NCBI RefSeq assembly: GCF_030161615.1
Contig: NZ_BSUN01000001.1
Span: forward strand, 1,550,001-1,614,000
DNA length: 64,000 nucleotides
Reading direction: 5' to 3'
From: Demequina litorisediminis
Lineage (GTDB): Bacteria > Actinomycetota > Actinomycetes > Actinomycetales > Demequinaceae
Positions 22,675 to 32,640 of the stretch are shown piece after piece. The notes under the pieces are model-generated. The model saw only the letters and a list, made by a program, of their open reading frames with translations. It did no database searches and was not told the DNA's origin. Numbering within the stretch: position 1 is the stretch's first letter; each line of letters begins with the position of its first letter. A program made the translations under genes and the position numbers.

Positions 22675-24608
22675 TCACTCCTGTCCGGTCAGGGGAATCC
22701 AGACCCTCATCGCCCCTGACGCACGGTTCGCCCAGCGGGCGTACGGGATCGCGCGCAGGGGGATCCTGCCCGGAAGCATGCCAGATCGCTCGTCGTGGTG
22801 CGAGGACCGGGGGTGTGCCGTGCCGAGCGGCAGGCCCTCGCTGGGACGCACCACCGCCTCGGCCAGGATGGTCGCGCCCACGCGCAGCGATGACACGGCG
22901 GGGCCGATGCGTGGGCTGGCGGAGAGGTCGATCGACACGTCCTCGAGGGTCACGCCGGGCGGAAGGTCGGCCTGCTCGATGCAGTGGACCACCGGGCCGC
23001 GACGCAGTGCCACACAGCCGCGCACGGCGTCGACGCGAGGATCGGGGTCGAGGACGTCGACCGGCATCGGCAGGTCGAGCACCACCGTGACGCCGTCGGC
23101 GACCTGGACGCGGGCGTAGCCGTCGGCATCGGCGCTCGCGGCCGTGACCTCGCCATCGACCGTGATGGTGGCGTCACGCGACCAGGCCGGGATGCGCAGC
23201 GCGAGGGTTTCGAGCGGGCCATCGACCGTGACCGTCACGCGGCCGTCCCACGGGTAGTCGGTGGCGACGGTCAGCGTGGTGGCGCCCAGGCGCACCCGGC
23301 CCTCGCCGTAGAGATGCAGACGCGCGGACGTCTCCGTGCCGGTGGCGACGTACGCGCCGAGCGACGCGACCAGGCGCGCCAGGTTGGGCGGGCAGCAGGC
23401 GCAGGCGAACCAGTCGAGGCGCTCCGAGGGCTGATACTCGCTGGTGCCGTCGTGGCCCGTGCGCAGTTGCAGGGGGTTCGAGTAGAAGAAGCGCACTCCA
23501 TCCACGCCCGTGGAGGACGCGATGCCGTTGTAGAGGGCGCGCTCCATGGCGTCGGCGTGCCGCGCGTCCCCGCTCGCGAGCAGCGCGCGCCAGTTCCACT
23601 GGAATGCCGCGATGGCGGCGCAGGTCTCGGCGTAGGACCGGTCCGGCGGCAGTTCATACGGGTCGCCGAAGGACTCGTCCTTGTGCCGCGATCCCATGCC
23701 GCCGGTGACGTACTCCTTGGTGCCGTGGGCCGAGCGCCACTGGGCGTCGAGCGCCTGGGTGAGGGCGCCATCGGCCGTCTCCGCCGCGAGGTCCGCGAGG
23801 CCCGCGTTGAGGTAGAGCCTGGCGGACGGCGTGGCCGGTGGCCTCGGTCGCCTGACGGACGGGCAGGTGGTCCTGGTGGTACGCGGACTCGAACGGGCCG
23901 ATGCCCAGGGCGCCGGTGCCGCGACGCTCCACCATCGCGGTGACGGTGTCGAGGTAGGCCTGCTCGCCCGTGTGCCGGTACAGGCTCGACGAGGGCGGTC
24001 TCGATCTCGGGGTGGCCGCAGTAGCCGTCGGTGCGCGTGGAGTCGGGGCCGAACTCCTTCACGGCGAGGTCGGCGAAGCGGCGGGCGACGGCCAGGAGGT
24101 CGTCTGTGCCGGCGGCGCGGGAGCGGGCGACCGCGGCCTGGACCAGGTGGCCCAGCACGTACAGTTCGTGGCCCCAGCGCATGTCCCGCCACGGCTCCTG
24201 ATCGTTGTGGCCCTGCACGTGCGAGTACAGGTAGCCGTCCTCGCGCTGCACGCGGGCGAGCAGCGCGGTGGCGTCGGCGGCGAACGATTCCCAGCGCTGG
24301 TCCTCGGGCACGCGCGCTGCCTCCCACGCGATGGCCTCGAGGGTCTTGTGGAGGTCGGAATCGGCGAAGTTGAAGCCCCGGTAGGGCGCTTCGGAGTCGC
24401 CAGTGAGGCGGCGCAGGTTGTCCATGACGCCGCTGGACTCGAGCCGCGCGACCACATGGGGGATGGTGCGCTCGCGGTTGAGGCGCTGCCATGCGCCCAG
24501 TTCTCCGGTGCCGTCGAGCGTGACTGCGGTGAGGGGCAGGGGCGTGAGGTCGGGGGTGGACGCGGTGCGCGCCGCGGGCGTGCAGGTGGTCCTTGCTGAG
24601 CGGGTCAT
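22675..24608 (-). CDS. GH127 beta-L-arabinofuranosidase family protein
   Basis: 643 residues after correction, cytosolic. GH127 enzymes use a zinc-bound Cys nucleophile; the expected Cys-rich block ACACCPPNLARL is present, with HGTKEYVTGGMGSRHKDESFG earlier and a C-terminal beta domain. Members release beta-L-arabinofuranose from hydroxyproline-linked or pectic arabino-oligosaccharides. Lesions: AGGCT at 23982-23986 and AGCCT at 23816-23820. An AACGTTGTAA operator sits about 40 bases upstream, tying it to the same regulator encoded by the next gene. Confidence 0.9.
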
Positions 24609-24647
24609 GTGTCCTCGTCGTCGAGTGCTCGTCACGGTCGCTGCCGC

Positions 24648-24664
24648 ATTTCTAACGTTGTAAA
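24648..24664. promoter_or_regulatory. Candidate LacI-family operator upstream of GH127
   Basis: TTTCTAACGTTGTAAA, a palindrome centred on ACGT with TTT/AAA ends. It shares the CGTTGTAA half with the two operators in the 15.6-15.9 kb gap. Confidence 0.6.
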
Positions 24665-24706
24665 TCATAGGGGAGGACCGGGGTGTGCCACCACCCCCGC
24701 ATCGGG

Positions 24707-24807
24707 CGACTCCCAAGGTATGGCGTGACTGGTGGGAGCCATGTGACGAGGTGAGGGCGGCATCGGCCCCCACCCGTCACCTCCGTCACGTCTTACCTTG
24801 GGAATCG
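24707..24807. repeat. 101-bp inverted-repeat element, family P3, copy A
   Basis: Terminal arms CGACTCCCAAGGTA and TACCTTGGGAATCG enclose a GC-rich middle with further GTGAC/GTCAC pairing. A copy of the same length with the same ends is at 56979-57079. Both are in gaps between divergent genes. No ORF is present. Confidence 0.65.
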
Positions 24808-24877
24808 ATGACAGCCGGCCGATGCTGGGGTTGGGGCCCGCGCCTCGGCGCGCCCCGGGCGCGGCTACGCTCGTGTC

Positions 24878-25189
24878 ATGAGCAGCGAGCCCGACGAGTA
24901 CCGCCCCGCCCAGCCCGCCTCGGACTTCGTGGCCCCGCGGATGAACCCGCTCGCGGTGGTGGCGATCGTGTTCGCAGCCATCGGCCTCGTGGGCCTTCCG
25001 CCCGTGATCTCGTCGGTGGTCGGCATCATCTGTGGGTCGATCGCGAAGAAGCAGATCGCGGCCAGCGGTGACGACGGCATCGGCATGGCGAAGGCCGCCG
25101 TGCTCGTGGGGTGGATCGGCCTCGCGCTTGTGCTGCTCGTGTTCCTCTTTGTCTTCGTGCTGATCGCCACCTCGGCGGCGCCGCAGTAG
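24878..25189 (+). CDS. Small two-helix membrane protein (DUF4190-like)
   Basis: 103 residues. A short acidic-proline N-terminus is followed by two membrane helices (LAVVAIVFAAIGLVGLPPVI and AAVLVGWIGLALVLLVFLFV) joined by GSIAKKQIAASGDDGIGMAK. That linker, with IG.I.…..I..SG…G.G.A.AG-type spacing, is characteristic of DUF4190 proteins, whose function is unknown. Single gene, frame intact, ATG without a strong ribosome site. Confidence 0.7.
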   Translation: MSSEPDEYRPAQPASDFVAPRMNPLAVVAIVFAAIGLVGLPPVISSVVGIICGSIAKKQIAASGDDGIGMAKAAVLVGWIGLALVLLVFLFVFVLIATSAAPQ

Positions 25190-25242
25190 TCACGCCGTAG
25201 CAGCGCGGCCGCCGCTACCGCCGCGGGTACATGCGCCTGCGA

Positions 25243-26047
25243 CTACAGCGGCAGGACCAGCGGCGAGCCGGCGTGCGGGTCAACGCCCACGGTGCACGGG
25301 AGGCCGAAGACCTCCTCCACGCGCTCGGCGGTCACCACGTCATGCGGATCGCCCGCCGCCACCACCTCGCCGTCGCGCATCATCACGATGGTGTCGGCGA
25401 AACGGGTGGCCTGATTCAGATCGTGCAGCACGGCCACCACGGTGCGGCCCTCGCGGTGAAGCGTCCCAAAGAGCCGCAGAAGGTCGTACTGGTGGGCGAT
25501 GTCGAGGAACGTGGTCGGCTCGTCGAGGAGCATCGTGGGGCTTTCCTGCGCCAGGAGCATCGCGACCCACACGCGCTGACGCTGCCCTCCCGACAACTCG
25601 TCGACCAGCCGGCCCGCGAGGCTCCGTGGTCCCGGTGGCCTCGAGGGCGGCGGCGACGGCTTCCCTGTCCGCCGCCGACCACTGGCGCAACAGGGTCTGG
25701 TGGGGATGCCTGCCGCGGGCGACAAGGTCCACCACGCGGATCCCATCGGGGGCGATGGAGGTCTGCGGCAGGAGCCCCATGCGCCTCGCGACCTCGCGTG
25801 TGGGCACCGTCGAGATGTCCTTACCGTCGAGCGTCACGATGCCCTCCGCCGGCTTCAAGAGCCGCGCGAGAGCACGCAGAAGGGTGGACTTGCCGCACGC
25901 GTTGGGGCCCACGATGACCGTGAACGAGCCGGGCTCGATGGCCACCGAAAGCCCTTGAGCCACGGTCACCCCCTCGTAGCCGAGGGTGGCGTCGATGGTG
26001 GCGAGCCGGGGGTGGTCCACGGCGATCCTCTCGTCGAGATCGGTCAT
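25243..26047 (-). CDS. Iron-siderophore ABC transporter ATP-binding protein (FecE/FepC type)
   Basis: 267 residues after correction. Walker [15 protein letters not shown], signature [14 protein letters not shown] and Walker [12 protein letters not shown] are all intact. Energises ferric-siderophore import through the two permeases encoded upstream. One lesion, AGGCT at 25619-25623, follows EATGTTE. The ATG overlaps the permease stop. Last gene of the iron operon. Confidence 0.93.
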
Positions 26048-27109
26048 GACTTCCGTGCCTCCCTGATGAGCAGCCAGATGAGATAGGCGCCACCGACGGC
26101 CACCGTCACGATGCCGACGGGCAACTGGGTGGGCGCGAACAGGCGCTGGGCGACGATGTCGCTTGCCAGCAGCAGCACCGCGCCCACGGCCGCGGACGTG
26201 GAGATGGCGACGCCGGGGCTGGCGGACAGGCGGCGTGCGATCTGAGGCGCGGCCAGGGCGATGAACGCGATGGGACCGCAGATCGAGGTGACGACGGCGG
26301 TGAAGCCGACGCCCACCACCACCATGACGACCCGCACGCGATTGCGCCGCACTCCCAGCGCCGCGGCGGCATCGTCCCCCATCTCGAGCAGGTGGAGGCG
26401 GTCCGCGAACATCGCGCACAGCACCGCAAGCGGGGCAAGGATCGCGAGCCCCGGGCCCAGCCTGTTCCCAGCCCACCGCGTTGAGCGAGCCCATGCCCCA
26501 GGCGGCCGCGATCATCGCCACCGCGAGGTCGGCGTTGAGGATGAGCCACGTGTTGAAGGACGCGAGCATGGCGCCCACGCCGATGCCCACGATGATGAGG
26601 CGGAAGCCCTGGAAGCCGCGGCGGTATGCCAGCAGGTACACCACCGCGGCGGCGGCAAGGCCGCCAAGGTAGGCGCCTCCGGCGACGCCCGCGAAGCCGA
26701 ACGAGCCGGCCAGCATCACCACCAGGGCGCCGGTGTACGCGCCCATGTCGAAGCCGACGATGTCGGGGCTTCCCAGCGGGTTACGGGTGAGGGACTGGAA
26801 GATGGCACCTCCCGCGCCGAGCGCCGCTCCCAAGAGGAGCGCGGCGGTGACGCGCGGCAGACGCCATTCGAGAACCACGAGGCGCGAGCGATCCTCGCCG
26901 CCTCCCGTCAAAGCGGCCAGCACCTCGCCGGGAGAGACTACGAAGTCGCCGAGCGACAGGGCGAGCACGGCCAGCGCGAGGGCGACCACCAGGGCGCCGA
27001 CGGTGACCGTGAAACCTCGAACACTGACGCGCCTGGTGAGGGGGCCGCGGGCCAGCGTGAGCATCGGCCGCCCGGAATCGAGGACGGTATCGGTCGTGGC
27101 GCGTGTCAT
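26044..27109 (-). CDS. Iron-siderophore ABC transporter permease (FecD/FepG type)
   Basis: 354 residues after correction, BtuC/FecCD family with about nine helices. Family landmarks are LPRVTAALLLGAALGAGGAIFQSLTRNPLGSPDIVG and GPIAFIALAAPQIARRL in the coupling region. One lesion, AGCCT at 26459-26463, follows VGWEQ. It overlaps both neighbours by ATGA. Confidence 0.93.
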
Positions 27110-28159
27110 AGCCCGCTCGCATTCTTGCGCCGCACCAGCGCGATCAGGACCGGGGCGCCCACGAACGCGGTGACCACGCCCACGGGCAGGCTCGCCGGAG
27201 GACAGGACAAGGCGCGAGACCACGTCGGCGCTGAGCAGCAGCAGGGGCGCGGCGAACGCGGTGCCCAGCAGGATCCAGCCCTGGTGGGGCCCGACCAGCC
27301 AGCGCACCGCATGCGGCACCATGAGGCCCACGAAGCCGATGGGCCCGGCGGCCGCCGTGGCCGCGCCGCATAGGAGGGTGACGGAGACGACCGCGAGGAT
27401 GCGGGTGCGCAGGACGTGCGAACCCAGCGCCGTGGCGAGGTCGTCGCCAAGGGCCAGCGCGTTCATGCCCGGTGCGAGCGTGAACGCCAACACGGCGCCG
27501 ATGCCGATGAACGGCAGGACCGCCATCACATCGGGCGAGAGCGACTGGAGCGAGCCGGCGCTCCACTGGCGCACGGAGTCGAACACCTCGGAGCGCAGCA
27601 GCGTGATGCCGGAGGTGATGCCGCCGAGCACCGCGCCGATGGCCACGCCGGTCAGGGTCATGCGGATGGGGTCGGCGCCCCCGCGGCCCAGCGAGCCGAT
27701 CACGAGCACCATCACCGTCGCGACCACGGCGCCTGCGAACGCAAACCACATGTAGCCGGACGTGCTCGACACCCCAAAGAAGGCGACGGCGCAGACGATG
27801 CCGGTGGAGGCGCCCGCGTTGACGCCGAGGATGCCCGGGTCGGCCAGCGGGTTGCGGCTGAAGCCCTGGATGAGGGCGCCGGCGAGGCCGAGTGCCAGGC
27901 CTACGCAGACGCCGACGATGGTGCGAGGGATCCTGAGGTCCCGCACCACGGTGGCGGCCTTCGCGTCGGTGCCCTGGAGGCCGGCCCAGACCTCCCCGAG
28001 CGACAGGTCTTGTGAGCCCAGCACGATCGAGGCAACGCACGCGAGGACGAGGCCCACGGCGAGGGCCGTGATGGCAAGCCCTCGCCGTGGCGGCGCTTCG
28101 TCGTGACGACGCCCGCGCATCGGCGCGGTATCGGTGCGCGCCTCGATCGTGCCGGTCAT
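27106..28159 (-). CDS. Iron-siderophore ABC transporter permease (FecC/FepD type)
   Basis: 350 residues after correction, the partner FecCD-family permease. The IPRTIVGVCVGLALGLAGAL and FSRNPLADPGILGVNAGAS blocks and GPIGFVGLMVPHAVRWLVG are diagnostic. A basic cytosolic stretch with RGRRHDEAPPRRG precedes the first helix. One lesion, AGGCT at 27188-27192, follows LSSGE. Its ATG overlaps the end of the SIP gene. Confidence 0.93.
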
Positions 28160-29057
28160 GCGGTCACAGCCCCGGCCTTCTCCAGGCTCGGCGTGATACT
28201 CGTCTTGGATCTCTTCCTCGTCGCGGCCCGAGTCGTCCCACATGGCCGCGAGACGGGCGTGGACGTCCTCGGGGAGGCTGTCGTAGCGCTCGCGCCACGC
28301 CTCCGCGTTCTCGGTCCAGTAGCCCACCACCTTGTAGGCGGTGGCGGGGAGGCCGAGCTCGTGACGCAGGTACTTGCGCACGCCGCGGGTCGCCTTGGTC
28401 TCGCCTGCGACCCACACGTATCCGGCCGATGCCGGGAAGTCGGCCGAGCGCACGATCTCCTCGATGCGGGTGGGGCCTTGGCCATTGCCGCCGTGGATCC
28501 AGTGCAGGTCCACACCGGCGGGAGCGTCGATGCGCTGCTCGTCCTCACCGTCCGCGACCTCGAGGACCACGCGAGTGCGCACGCCGGGGCGCGCGTTCTC
28601 GGCAAGCCTCAGCGCGGCCGGGAGGCCGGTCGCATCGGCCACCAGGAGCCTGCCACTCGATGTCCTCGGGGGCGGCGTACAGCGCGGTGGGGGTGTTCAC
28701 TCCCACCACGTCGCCGGGACGGGCGGCAAGCGCCCACGCGGCCGCGACGCCGCCCTGGTGCACCACGAAGTCGACGGTCAAGATGCCGGAGGCCTCGTCC
28801 CATGCACGCACCGTGTAGGTGCGCAGCGGCGCGGGGTCGACGTCCTCGGGGTACTCCCAGTAGCCGTCGTCGGTGGGGGTGGGCAGCGCGGGCTCGGTCT
28901 CGCCCTCGTGCGGGAAGAACAGGCGGAAGTACTCGTCGCCCACGCCCGATGAGGTGAAGTCGGCGAGGCCTTCGCCGCCGAAGGCGACCCGCATCATGCC
29001 GGGGGTGAGGCGCTCGACGCCGGTGACGACGGCGCGGTGGATGCGGTTGACCCTCAT
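28156..29057 (-). CDS. Siderophore-interacting protein (flavin ferric reductase)
   Basis: SIP family, 299 residues after correction. The N-terminal half is an FAD-binding barrel (PLRTYTVRAWD, with the RxYT flavin motif), and the C-terminal half is the SIP NAD(P)H domain (VWVAGETKATRGVRKYLR). It reduces ferric siderophore in the cytosol to release iron. Lesions: AGCCT at 28647-28651 and AGGCT at 28184-28188. Embedded in the iron operon with ATGA overlaps on both sides. Confidence 0.92.
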
Positions 29058-30054
29058 CCGAGCAGCGCCTTCTCAACGACCTCGAGGAATGCCATCTGAC
29101 CGCTGGGCGAGCCGTAGGCCATCTCGTAGTTGTAGCCGTAGATCTCGCCGTCCTTGACGAAGCCGAGGTCCTTCCACAGGGCGTTCGCGGACAGCGTCTC
29201 GTCGTCGGCCATGTTGCCGGAGCCGTCCTCGTTCACGCCGGTGAACACCACGTCGATCGAGTCGAGGTCGCCCAGTTGCTCGTTGGAGAACACCGTGGAG
29301 TCGCCGGCCGGGAGGCCGGCCTCATCCGCGTTCATCAGGGGGGACAGGGTGAGGCCAAGGTCGGCGAGCACCAGGCACGGGACGCCGTAGCATCCGGCGC
29401 TCACCTCGCCGTTCCAGTAGGCGACGTCCGCGACCACGGGGTCGATGCCCGCCTCGTCGATGCCGGCGCGCACCTCGGCCACCTTGGCCTCGTAGGCGTC
29501 GTTCCAGGCCTGCCACTGCTCGGTGCGGCCGAGGTCGGCCGCGAGCCTTCTCGAAACTGTCGCGCCAGTCGGCGCCGTCGAAGGCGTTGTACGTGTACGT
29601 GGGGGCGATCGCCTGGAGGTCGCCGTCGAGCGTCTCCTCGTAGCCAAGGCCGTTGAGGATGAAGTCCGGACCCACCTGGAGGATCTTCTCCAGGTTGTAC
29701 TCGGGGAAGTTCGCGAAGCCGGTGATGCCCTCCAGGCTCCTCCTGGGGGAAGAACGAGGGGAAGGTCGTGAAGTCTTCGCGGATGGGCTGCTCGTCGGCA
29801 AGCGAGAAGCCGAGCGTGATGAGCATGTCGATGTCGGTGGTGTAGAAGCCGAGCGCAGACTCGGGCTCGGTGGGCATCTCGATGGTGGAGCCCGCGGGGC
29901 TCGTGACGGTCAGCGTGGTGGGTTCCACGGCGGCGGTGGCAGCAGAGGCGCTACCGGAGGCTTCCGGCGCAGAGGCGTCGTCCGAGGAGCAGGCGGTCAG
30001 GACGATGCCGGAGGCGGCGACGAGCGCGGCGATGGCGAGGGGCTGGGTGCGCAT
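29054..30054 (-). CDS. Ferric-siderophore substrate-binding lipoprotein
   Basis: Cluster-8 (BtuF/FhuD-like) binding protein, 332 residues after correction. The signal peptide ends in LTAC, so it is lipid-anchored. VTSPAGSTIEMPTEPESALGF and the long central helix match siderophore binders. Two Cys residues in GCYGVPC may form a disulfide. Lesions: AGGCT at 29734-29738 and AGCCT at 29544-29548. First gene of the operon; an iron box lies about 35 bases upstream. Confidence 0.92.
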
Positions 30055-30090
30055 GGCGAACCTTCACTGTCGAGGGCAGGGGGAATTACG

Positions 30091-30109
30091 TAAGGCAAGC
30101 GTTGCCTAA
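30091..30109. promoter_or_regulatory. DtxR/IdeR-type iron box
   Basis: TAAGGCAAGCGTTGCCTAA is a 19-base palindrome close to the known DtxR/IdeR consensus TTAGGTTAGCCTAACCTAA. It lies just upstream of the siderophore-binding protein, predicting repression of the whole uptake operon when iron is sufficient. Confidence 0.8.
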
Positions 30110-30147
30110 CTCCCGACAGTATGGTGCCCCGGCGTATAGGGCAGCCG

Positions 30148-30948
30148 TCAAGCGATGTCGCGTGCAGGCCGAGTATCCCGGTCCCCCGCACGAGGCCGGG
30201 CCGCCACGTACTCTCCCGGCGTGCGCCCCAACTCCCGGCGGAACGCCTGGACGAAGGCGCTGGGCGAGGCGTAGCCCACGCGTGCCGCCACGGACGTCAC
30301 GGAGTGGTCGGCCGCCAGGAGCTCGACGGCGCGTCGCATCCGCGCCCGCGTGCGCCACTGGGCGAAACTCAGCCCCGTATCCGCGACGAAGAGCCGCGAG
30401 AGGTTGCGGGCGCTCGATCCCACGGCGTAGCCCCAGTCCTCGATGGACTGGTCGTCCGCGGGGTTGGCGAGGATGCGTTCGGCGACGGCCTTGGTGCGCA
30501 CGTCGCGCGGCATGCGGAGGTCAACGGAGGCGACCTCCGCGGGCTCCAGCAGCGAGGTCACGAGGTTCTCCGCGTGCGTGCGTGGCGTGGGGGCGAGGTA
30601 CGGCGGGTCCGCCAGGCGCTCCAGCAGCGACTGGACCAGTTCGGGCATCGCGATGGCGGTGGCGTGCGGCGAGGGGCCGGGCAGGGCCGAGTCGATGTAC
30701 GTGCAGCGAAAGCGGGTGCCGGAGGCGGCCGTGACCTGGTGATGGACGCCCGCGGGGATCCACAGCGCGAGCGCATGAGGCACCGCGAAGAAACCGTCGT
30801 CCGTCGCGGCGGTCAGCGTGCCGCGGCAACCCCAGAGGATCTCGTGTGCGTGTTCATGGGCGTGGCGCTCCCATTCCACGGTCTGTGCGACCGCGAAGTC
30901 GGTGGTGTCGATGCGCCACTTCTCGTCGTCGCCATCCTGTCCGATCAT
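30148..30948 (-). CDS. AraC family transcriptional regulator
   Basis: 266 residues from the chosen ATG. An N-terminal cupin-like sensor carries a His cluster, ERHAHEHAHEILWG, that could bind metal. Two helix-turn-helix motifs follow in the C-terminal 100 residues (ending with VGYASPSAFVQAFRRELGRTPGEY). It lies between the siderophore uptake operon and the divergent ABC exporter pair. An in-frame ATG 99 bases upstream would overlap the exporter start region and is less likely. The frame is intact; it keeps an undamaged AGCT near 30.32 kb. Confidence 0.87.
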   Translation of the reverse strand: MIGQDGDDEKWRIDTTDFAVAQTVEWERHAHEHAHEILWGCRGTLTAATDDGFFAVPHALALWIPAGVHHQVTAASGTRFRCTYIDSALPGPSPHATAIAMPELVQSLLERLADPPYLAPTPRTHAENLVTSLLEPAEVASVDLRMPRDVRTKAVAERILANPADDQSIEDWGYAVGSSARNLSRLFVADTGLSFAQWRTRARMRRAVELLAADHSVTSVAARVGYASPSAFVQAFRRELGRTPGEYVAARPRAGDRDTRPARDIA

Positions 30949-30965
30949 GGACACATCCTGTCCGA
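30933..30965. promoter_or_regulatory. Direct repeats at AraC start, possible AraC operator
   Basis: CATCCTGTCCGA occurs at 30933-30944 and again at 30954-30965, 21 bases apart (two helical turns), and the second copy overlaps an inverted GGACA/TGTCC pair. Two in-phase direct repeats are a normal AraC-family site. The first copy lies inside the first codons of the regulator, which fits autorepression but is inference. Confidence 0.4.
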
Positions 30966-31010
30966 CTATCGCGTTGTCGCCAAGGGGTGCGAAACCTAGA
31001 CTCGCCAACC

Positions 31011-32640
31011 ATGCCCCGATCTCGCCCGCGTTCCTCCGCCTCGCCATGGCAGCCCGGCAGGCGTCTACGCATGGTGGCCGCCGCCTGCGGATTCTCCATT
31101 CATCAGGCCTGTGAGGCGCTGGTGCCCATCGTGGTGGGCATCGCCATCGACCACGCTCTTGGCGACTCGTCGCCGTGGCGACTCCTGGGTTCGCTCGGCC
31201 TGCTGGCCGCGGTCTTTATGGTCCTGATCCTCGGCTGGCGGTGGGGTGAACTCACCGCGATCGGCCTGTACGTCGACACCGGCTACGACGTGCGCCGTGA
31301 CCTCGTGGCCCGCCTCATCACGCCAGGTGCTCGCTTCCGCGGCAGACCGGCGGAGGCCATCTCGATCATCGATGCCGACGTCGACGAGGCCGCTGGGGCG
31401 CCGTGGCCGCTCGGCTCGGGCGTCGCCTACCTGGTCGCCATCCTCACCGCCGCGGTCGCGCTGGTGCAGATTTCGTGGCCCGTGGCGCTCGCGGTCCTTG
31501 TCGGCACGCCCCTCCTGGTGCTGGTGATGCAGGCAGTCTCGCGGCCTTTGCAGCGGCGCAGCGCGTCCGAGCAGGAAGCGCTCGCCCAGTCATCGGCCAT
31601 GATCGGCGACCTCCTCGGAGGCATGCGTACCCTGACCGGCCTGCGCGCGCAGGGCGAGGGAGTCGCGCGCTTCGAGCGCGTCAACCGCACCTCGCTCACC
31701 GCGGCCTTGAGGGCGGCCGATGCCGAGGGCGTCCACGCGGGTCTGTCGACGCTGCTGTCGGGTGCCTTCATCATCGCCCTCGCCGCGCTCGGCGCCCACT
31801 TTGTGTTGACCGGCGACATCACCGTGGGTGGCCTGGTAACGATGCTGGGGCTCGCCCAGGTGCTGCAGTGGCCCATCACGGGGCTCGGTTTCGTGGTGGC
31901 AGGCATGGCCCGCCTCAGGGCATCGGCCGACCGTGTCGCCACGCTCGAGGTGGACCCGGAGCGTTCCGGCCCGGCGGCTTCCGCCCGGCTGGGTGAACTC
32001 TCTCTGCGCTCGGGCGCGATCGCCTTCCGGGCCGAGGCGGGCGAGGTCCTTGGCGTGCGTGCGGGGCCCGCGGAGCGCGCGGCGATCATGGCCGCCCTCG
32101 CCGGGCCCGCCTCAGACGGCGCTGCGGCAGCGGCGGTGAGCGTCGACGGTCATGCCTACGTGCCCATCGCGCCCGATGGCGTCGTGCCCACGGTGGTGGC
32201 GCCCCCGCACGAGGACCTGCTGCTGCGCGGGTCAGTCGCCTCCAACGTTGACCTCGCCGGGCGCGGCCTCGACGACGGCGACCGCGAACGCCTCGCCGCG
32301 GCTGCAGCACTCGGTGACGTCCTCGCCGATGGCGGCTGGGAACGCGAGGTTGGCGAACGTGGCCGCCTGCTGTCCGGCGGCCAGCGTCAGCGTGTGGCGT
32401 TGGCCAGGGCCTATGCCGCCCGCGCGCCCGTCGTGGTGCTCGACGACCCGACCTCAGCGCTCGACGCCGTGACCGAGGCGCGCGTGGCCGCGGAGCCTTC
32501 CGCGCGCACGACGCGGGCAGACCACCGTGGTGCTCACCGAGAGCCCCGTGATGCTTGCGGCGTGCGACAGGACCGTCACGGTCGCTGCCGTGCCCGCCGA
32601 TGCTGCCGTGAAGGATGTTCCTGTGGAGGTGGCGCCGTGA
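31011..32640 (+). CDS. Exporter-type ABC half-transporter, IrtA-like, degenerate Walker A
   Basis: Membrane domain plus nucleotide-binding domain, 542 residues after correction. Six helices, then an ATPase domain with intact signature [14 protein letters not shown] and a Walker B of VVVLDDPTSALD (Asp for the catalytic Glu). The Walker A position reads GVRAGPAERA and lacks the P-loop Lys. It pairs with the next gene, which has the opposite defects. Beside siderophore uptake and a SIP reductase, an IrtAB/YbtPQ-like siderophore importer is a good guess; an exporter is the alternative. One lesion, AGCCT at 32494-32498. The next gene starts inside its stop (GTGA). Confidence 0.82.

Noticed and set aside
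25340..28642. A 1100-codon open frame fusing reductase, two permeases and ATPase
   Set aside because: It is made by successive lesions keeping one frame open across ATGA overlaps; corrected genes have normal separate starts and stops.
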